From: Chromera velia
Lineage: Eukaryota > Sar > Chromeraceae
Direction of reading: 5' to 3'
Length of the DNA stretch: 64,000 nt
NCBI GenBank assembly: GCA_018398765.1
Contig: JAHBMJ010005768.1
Span: forward strand, 56,379 to 120,378
Part shown: piece by piece, positions 58,344 to 64,000 of the stretch
How the letters are laid out: each line of letters opens with the position of its first letter
Position numbering within the stretch: the stretch's first letter is position 1
Translations under genes and position numbers: made by a program
Notes under the pieces: generated by a model
The model's input: the letters and a program-made list of their open reading frames with translations, nothing else
What the model was told of the DNA's origin: nothing
Database searches by the model: none

Positions 58344-60210
58344 TCACAGGCTGACCTGTAAGCGAAGACTCATCCACCTTCAGATTTGACCCTGAGATCA
58401 CGATCCCGTCGGTGGCGATTTCATCGCCCGCCTGTTCGATTCAAAAGAAGAAAACATAAACAAACACAAAGGCCGCCCAGAAACAGAACAAACAACATCA
58501 TGACAAAGATTGACTGCCCTTGCACCTCTGACCAACAAATTTTATCAGTGAGAAGCACGGGCATTTCTTGTTCGTCCTGATTCGCCCTGACGTTGCCTTT
58601 CCATGCTGGACAGAAAAGAAAAGAAAATCACGCACGCACACACACACACACACGCACACACCTACACACACCTCAACACACACAACCGCACCGAAGCCCG
58701 CAATTCCTACAGCAGACGGAGGCAAAGGGCTGGGTTCTCATACCAAAACAAGAAGTTCAGAACATGGGGACAGACTAGCAGTAGGCGCCGCGGTATCAGA
58801 TGACAGCGAAAGAAAAATACCAGAAAGAAGACCGGTCCCGAAAAACGCTCTTGAGCTCAAGTGAGAGATCAAATGAACTTTTTCTTCAGAGTTCATCATA
58901 CAGCATCAAATGGGCACAACCCAAAGAGGGATAGACCGAAAGGCTTTGACAAACGCAAGCCAGCAGCCAATGGGCGGGCCCACCCCCCCCCCCACCTACC
59001 TGCAGAAAGATGACGTCTCCAACGACGATGTCGAAGACGGACACGTTGTGCTTGTGTCCCCCCCTCCAGACGTCGATGTTTTTGTTCGACTGCGAGAGAG
59101 AGAGAGAGAGGGAGAATCAGGTAGTCATGAGTACGGTTCGGTATGCAAAGAAGGATCAAAAAAAGAAGAGGTCCCGTTTGTGTGCCTTTTCTCTTAGCAG
59201 CCCGATAATGCAGGTGAGAGAGAACAGACACACGTTCTCATCGACCGACCGACCGACCGACCTTCTTTTTGTTCAGCTCCGCAAATTGCCTTTCTCTCCC
59301 GTAGTCGTTGATTGCAGTCACGAGGACGACAATAAAGACTGCCAGCAAAATCGCCGCTCCCTCAATCCACTCCGTCTCGGGGTGACTCCCCACAGTGAAT
59401 GCAAGGATAAAGGACACGACGGCACAGGCATCCAGAATCCAGAGCATCAAATCTTGGGAGGCCTCCCACATCAGCACGATGAACGCTGCAGTCATATACG
59501 CTCATCCATACGTATCAGCAATCATTCGTTCGCACAACCATACAGTCATACCCTCACGCGCTTATTCGGTCACTCATCCATTCGTTCCTGGCAGGCTGAT
59601 TTTATTACCGAGAACAGAGTCGGGAGAAGGATGAATCAAGAAGAGGAAAAATAAGAAAAATGAGAAACAGGCCATTCGAGTGCCTGTCTCTTTTCCGCCA
59701 GGGTGGTCACATCCAATGTAATGATCTGGATGATGGCCTAGAGATGGATCGCTAACAATGACAATGAAGTCGATGCGGATCTATAGATTTAGATGGAGGA
59801 AAAGAGGGAGAGAGGCGGAGGGAGGAAGAAAAGGATTGGAAGGCAAAGCGGAAAGATGCGAAGAATCGCTGCATGGAGAGAGGACGGCGAGAGAAATGGC
59901 GGAGGGAGGGAAGAATTGTGGGGAAAGAGGGAGGAGGCAGAAGAGACGGACGTGTGAGTGGTCGGTCGGGAATTCTGTTTTCTCCGTAGACCGCCTGTCT
60001 CTCCTCCTTCTCCTTGTCATACTGCTCAGGAGAAAGTCCTGACTCAGGATCAACATTAAGCTTCGCAGCCAGTCCGGCGGTACCTCCCATCTCCTCCAGC
60101 ACTTTCACTTCTTCGTACTTGGAGCGCTTCTTGTATTCTTGAATGAGGTCACTCACATTCTCAATGGAGAGACCCCACCTCCCGGGGTTCTCCACATCCA
60201 CTGCCGCCAT
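47705..60210 (-). CDS. PMCA-type (P2B) calcium-transporting P-type ATPase
   Basis: Twenty-three exons, all phases matching, 1,267 residues: 60210-59952, 59485-59262, 59089-59000, 58431-58356, 57558-57359, 56879-56737, 56390-56306, 55973-55875, 55559-55464, 55119-54896, 54535-54349, 53947-53655, 53364-53235, 52811-52732, 52452-52188, 51930-51865, 51652-51532, 50731-50537, 50221-50160, 49774-49679, 49287-48988, 48586-48371, 48001-47705. It pumps Ca2+ out of the cytosol using ATP. Landmarks in order: [45 protein letters not shown] (M4 calcium site); CSDKTGTLT with the phosphorylated Asp411; [54 protein letters not shown] (M6); [10 protein letters not shown] and NARKIHGE. The C-terminus after the last helix is about 55 residues, short for an animal PMCA; an [12 protein letters not shown] segment might bind calmodulin. 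An odd [18 protein letters not shown] insert sits in the P domain. Exon 9 has a duplicated acceptor. The location may be the plasma membrane or alveolar sacs. Confidence 0.95.
50861..51201. other. Assembly gap (341 N)
   Basis: Run of N in intron 17 of the calcium pump, flanked on the right by (CT)n and (TG)n. Exons 17 and 18 join in phase across it. Confidence 1.
55541..55623. repeat. 24-bp direct repeat flanking a 42-bp hairpin at a calcium-pump splice acceptor
   Basis: ATGCTTGGAGCTTTCGGACC plus four bases occurs at 55541-55564 and 55600-55623. Between them, and overlapping their edges, 55562-55603 is a hairpin with perfect 15-bp arms (GCATTTATTTTCATA / TATGAAAATAAATGC). On the minus strand this yields two tandem copies of TGCAG plus GTCCGAAAGCTCCAAGC, so the acceptor of exon 9 is duplicated 59 bp apart; only the downstream one keeps the frame. 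Confidence 0.9.
58200..58295. repeat. 47-bp tandem duplication in calcium-pump intron 4
   Basis: CCGAATCTTGCATGCATTGA and the following TACA repeats occur twice with a period of 47 bp, differing only in the TACA tract. Intronic. Confidence 0.85.
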
Positions 60211-61032
60211 GCTCTTTCCTTTTTCTTTCCTTTTTCAGACTCGACACAGACTTTATGCAGTCTCAGACTGGAGTATTCGACAGGCTCCTGTATCGGTCAG
60301 TCGAATGGTCCAAAAGAAGAAGACGAGCTCGCGGACTCGAAAGGTGCCCTACTTTCTTGTAATCACTCTAGACTTCACTCTCTGCACGTCTGAACTGTTT
60401 CGATGGTTCAGATCTCCCAGTCCTTTGAAGGCGAAGAAGCCCCTTGGGCTCTGTCTGGTGCTTGATCTGATGCCCTGGTTGGCTGTGTCAGGGTCTCAGC
60501 TGTAGTCTTGAGATCGAAGATCACAGTCGAGTGAACCACCTCTGAGAAGTGTCAGATTAGACGGAGGTTGCTGATTGCTAATGAGCTCAACTCGGAGGCA
60601 CTGAAAGCCGTCACAGCTAGGAAACTTCACTTAGTATAACGGCTCTGGGATGTTCGATCTGGGATTGATCTGTCCGCGCACAGCTCTCTTGAATTTCTCT
60701 TGTATATAAGTGCCCCCCAAGCGTGGTTGGCCGCGCTTCGCACGGAGAGCGTGCGCGTGGCGCGCTCCGGCCGGGGCCGGAGCGGTCCCGAAAGCCCCAT
60801 TTTGAGCAGTCTGCCGTGGCCTCCGGCCATGCATGCAACCTGCGTCAGACATGCCAAGGCCCCCACAGGGGTCGGGTCGACTGCCCGGCAGCGAAGACTG
60901 AATGGTTGGGCCCGGTCACATTAGCGTAGCTCTGTTTGCAGGCTTTTTTTAAGCTTCAGTACAGAGGTCTGGTGAGACGCGGGACGTTCTACATAGAGTG
61001 CATGAGGGGATTCTAAGCTTGATCCCGTAACC
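60211..61032. promoter_or_regulatory. Divergent promoter region, calcium pump / lycopene cyclase
   Basis: 822 bp between divergent starts. A TATATAAG box-like site in plus orientation lies at 60703-60710, about 320 bp before the cyclase ATG, and is followed by a very GC-rich, dyad-rich stretch (60725-60795, with CTCCGGCCGGGGCCGGAG as a near-perfect palindrome). This composition matches the other two divergent spacers. Confidence 0.5.
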
Positions 61033-63288
61033 ATGAAGGCAGGCCTCACACTCTGCGGGGTGGCGTCTCTCTGTGGCGTCTCCGGGTTCCTTCATCATGC
61101 GGGGGCCCGGGGGGGGCTGCTTTCCCCACGGAGGGCGCAGGTGCAGTCCCTCGAACGCCGGGATGGTCGTAGTGGTTCAGAGACGGCAGCAGACCACTCT
61201 TCCTTGCAGCTTCCTTCCATTCTCTCAGCAGAACCAACACGGAGCAGGCGGGTCGCCTACGAGACTGTGGCGGTGGAGTTCGATGAGTACGTGGTAGACA
61301 CCATGATCCTGGGGGCAGGCCCTGCAGGGATGATGCTGGCAGCGCTGCTTGCAGAAACATACGGATTGAGAGTTCTCGTGTGTGACCCCAACCTTGAGAA
61401 GCCCTGGCCGAACAACTACGGGGTCTGGTTGGAGGAGTGGGAGCTGATTGCAGAGAAGACCGGGTTCGATTTGAACAGCTGTCTGCAGCACACATGGCCG
61501 AGAACGCAGCTCTATCTCGCTCAGCAAGGAGACGCGTGAGTGTGTGGGATGGGCACCAGGCTGCTTGTAATGGCTGTGATCAATTGGGGATCCTTTTCTG
61601 CCGTCTCCGTTTTGCCGTCTCCTTTTGTGCTAGGCTCTCTCGTGGAATTCGCGTCCCCTCCTCCAGCTCTCACATCTTGTCTTCTTGCTACAAACGGATC
61701 TTCGAGATTCTCCTTCACTTCATCTCTCACTCACTTGGCGCCCACCTCCCCCATTTGCCGCTGCCAGCATGCCGCCTCTCGTCGCGGTGCCCACCATCTC
61801 CTCCCCCTCTTTCTCTCGGTGCGTGTGCAGAAAGCTGGAGCTCCAGCGCGCGTACGGCCGCGTGGACCGGACGAAGCTGAAAGCGATGTTGAAGGAGAAG
61901 TGCGAGAAGGCGGGGGTGATCTTCCTTGAACAGGCGGTGAAGCCCAAATTCATCGAGGAGGTCAAGTCAGAATTGGTCAGTCGGTCTTCTGTTTTGTTGT
62001 TGCCCCATGCGTTTGCGTGTCCACGTGGGTCCAGAGCCTTCATTCATTTCTTCAGGCAAGAGAATGCAAAGAGGCGGATAAGAACAGGAAGCGGAAAGGG
62101 GGAGGACAAATTGAGAAGAAAGGGTGAATCTTTGAGCAGAGATGGATAGAGATGCAGAGGAAGAGAAGAAGAGGGGTGAAGAGGAAAGAAAAGGAAAGTA
62201 CAAGGATAGGATGGATCCCTTTTCGTTGGTCACCTGCTTATCATCAAGAGGCTCGTCCCATCTGTCTTTCGTGAGTTGCCTCACGGCAGCGGACGGGTCA
62301 TTCCCATTCTCGTGCCGTCTGTTTTGCCTTGAATATTTTCGTTCTCGTTCCGTCTGTTTTGTTTTGTCTTTCCCTGTTCACCATGCGAGAAGCCTTTCCA
62401 AAGAGGCCTTCCGGATCTGAAGCATAAATTTTGTGTCGCAACTTCTCATTCTGTGCACCAGTACTTTACTCACTTACACTGTCTCTCAAAATTCACTCAC
62501 CAACCCAAAACACGGATAGATCATGCAGTGTGAGAAGACCTCCCCCATGGACACCCCAGATCTGAAGCCGGCCCCTCCGGACTATTCAAGAATTAAGTTG
62601 AAGGACGGGAGGGCATTCAAGGCCCGAATGGTTGTAGATTGCTCAGGATTCAACACAGAACTGATAGACAGGATGGGAAAACACGACCCTGGTCGGTCGG
62701 TCAGCCGGATGCATTGGTTCTTTCTTTCTCTGCTGCCTGCACTTTCTTTCTCTTTGGAGGTACAAACAAAGACCTGATACATCGTGATTGGAAGAAGCGG
62801 TTTGAATTCATTTGGTTTTTCTCTGGTCGCTTTTTGGTTCTGCTTTTCTTTTTTGTGCGCATACATCCGGCCCTTTCAACCATCCCGGAGGGCTGTTGGC
62901 GTTGGTGGGTGCCTGCGATTTGAGCGACAGTCACAGGGAACTTTGTGGTGGTTTTTTTTTCCTTTCATCAATGGCCGAGATGAACTCAATGGAGAGAGGT
63001 AGGCTCTAGTCGTTGGTGGGATCTCTTTTTGACCGTGGATAACAAAAAAAAACCAACAGCACACACGAACATTCAATTATTCACTTGATTGTTTCCCTTC
63101 GCCACGGAGCGGCGCTGTCTTACCTGCAGGGTTCCAAGTGAGTTACTCCATCGAGGCCAAAGTCAGACGACACCCCTACGACAAGGACGCGATGATCTTC
63201 ATGGACTACAGGCGAGTCATTCCCTCCCTCCCTCCTTCTTTGTCTATCTATCTATCGATCTATCTATCTCTCTGGCTGTCTATCTAAC

Positions 63289-63321
<33 letters not shown>

Positions 63322-63932
63322 TTCTGTCTAGGAGAAGAAGAAACATATAGTCTGTCTGTCTGTGTGCAGGATTTGTTTTTAAACGGAGGAGTCACCTCAT
63401 CCAGCAGGCTTTTGTTTCTCTTTGGAGCACAACCGCTTTTCGGCTGAGACTTACTCTCGCACTTTTGTTCCTTTTTCCTCTGCTGCGTGTTGGGCCGCGT
63501 ATAGCCGGGGGCCCCTCAGCCTCCCTGCCTGCCTGAACGAACGAACGAATGAATGAATGAATGAATGAATGAATGAATGAATCAATGAATGAATGAATGA
63601 ATCAATGAATGTTCGCAGAACTGATTGGGCAGCCGTCCAGGGACCCGAGAGACTTCGAGAGGCGGAAGAGCAACCATCGTTTCTCTGTCAGTTTTGCGCG
63701 GCTCCCCTTCCCCTTCCCCTTCTCTCAGTGTATCTGCGGGTGAACATGTACGTGCGTACGTACGCATAGTGTGTGTCTTCGTTGCATTCAGTTGAAGCCG
63801 TGTGACTCTGTCTTTTGTTGTGGGGCTCTACGGTTCAGAGGGGAGGAGCCGAGAGAGGAGCCACTCGTCCTCCTCACTTCTTCCTTCAATTTTCCCCTTT
63901 CAGCCTCCACACACCGTCCGTCCTCTCCTCCG

Positions 63933-63964
<32 letters not shown>

Positions 63965-64000
63965 GGGTGCACGGTTGCATGCAGATTCTTTTTTTGGGGG
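61033..64000 (+). CDS. Lycopene cyclase (probably beta type), plastid-targeted, 3' part beyond window
   Basis: Exons in phase: 61033-61535, 61831-61975, 62529-62691, 63130-63211, 63619-63686; a further exon may start at 63985 at the edge. The enzyme closes ionone rings on lycopene to make beta-carotene precursors of the photosynthetic carotenoids. The FAD-binding Rossmann motif is MILGAGPAGMMLAALLAE, followed by WPNNYGVWLEEWE, RAYGRVDRTKLKAML, VVDCSGFN and FMDYR, all typical of plant and algal cyclases. The first 25 residues form a signal peptide (LTLCGVASLCGVSGF) followed by about 50 Arg/Ser-rich residues, the two-part leader expected for a complex plastid. Intron 4 begins GC rather than GT (AG|GCGAGT), which phase requires. 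Beta rather than epsilon is inferred from knowledge that chromerids lack alpha-carotene pigments. Confidence 0.9.

Noticed and set aside
60617-60900. GC-rich structured segment upstream of lycopene cyclase as a possible structural RNA gene
   Set aside because: It lacks recognisable tRNA or snRNA boxes, and similar GC dyads occur in the other divergent promoters.

Overview
The window looks like nuclear DNA of a photosynthetic alveolate with a complex plastid; a chromerid alga such as Chromera velia is my best guess. This rests on intron-rich genes, a lycopene cyclase with a signal-peptide-like leader ahead of its mature domain, and alveolate-style protist families (PMCA-type calcium pump, phospholipase B-like protein, STYX). 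The organism is inferred and nothing in the sequence names it. I rebuilt most genes by hand from GT/AG boundaries, reading-phase continuity and family alignment from memory. Two runs of N (39656-39792 and 50861-51201) fall in introns.

Layout. 2-1072 (+) is the 3' end of a sodium:solute-symporter-like gene. 1073-4236 is AT-rich and carries two DNA-transposon relics. 4237-9813 (-) is a very large, disordered, Ser/Pro/Arg-rich protein whose frame is shifted by a 40-bp tandem duplication. 11818-18430 (-) is a ten-exon ascorbate peroxidase fused to ankyrin repeats, with a 2.2-kb intron full of ACAG-type arrays. It is divergent from 19175-22744 (+), a STYX-type pseudophosphatase with a long Gln/Ser/Gly-rich tail. 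22745-27091 is gene-poor and holds two tail-to-tail LINE 3' fragments. 27092-30953 (+) is a Hint-domain (hedgehog-type) gene whose Cys-rich N-terminal part is decayed and interrupted by a 1.1-kb DNA transposon. 30954-33411 contains palindromic transposon relics. 33412-34485 (-), a secreted lipocalin-like protein, is divergent from 35158-42026 (+), a phospholipase B-like Ntn hydrolase. After a gene-poor 5.7 kb comes 47705-60210 (-), a complete 23-exon PMCA-type Ca2+-ATPase. It is divergent from 61033-64000 (+), the 5' part of a lycopene cyclase.

Gene organisation. The genes do not form one pathway: they cover carotenoid synthesis, peroxide detoxification, calcium export, lysosome-like hydrolysis and signalling. 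The clearest shared pattern is structural. Three gene pairs are divergent across 670-820 bp spacers with GC-rich palindromic cores, while the transposon relics sit mainly in the spacers at gene 3' ends.

The most unusual features are the 5' splice sites, more than half of which start GTC and run into tandem GTCA/GTCG tetranucleotides, and two short duplications at 3' splice sites whose spacers are perfect hairpins.
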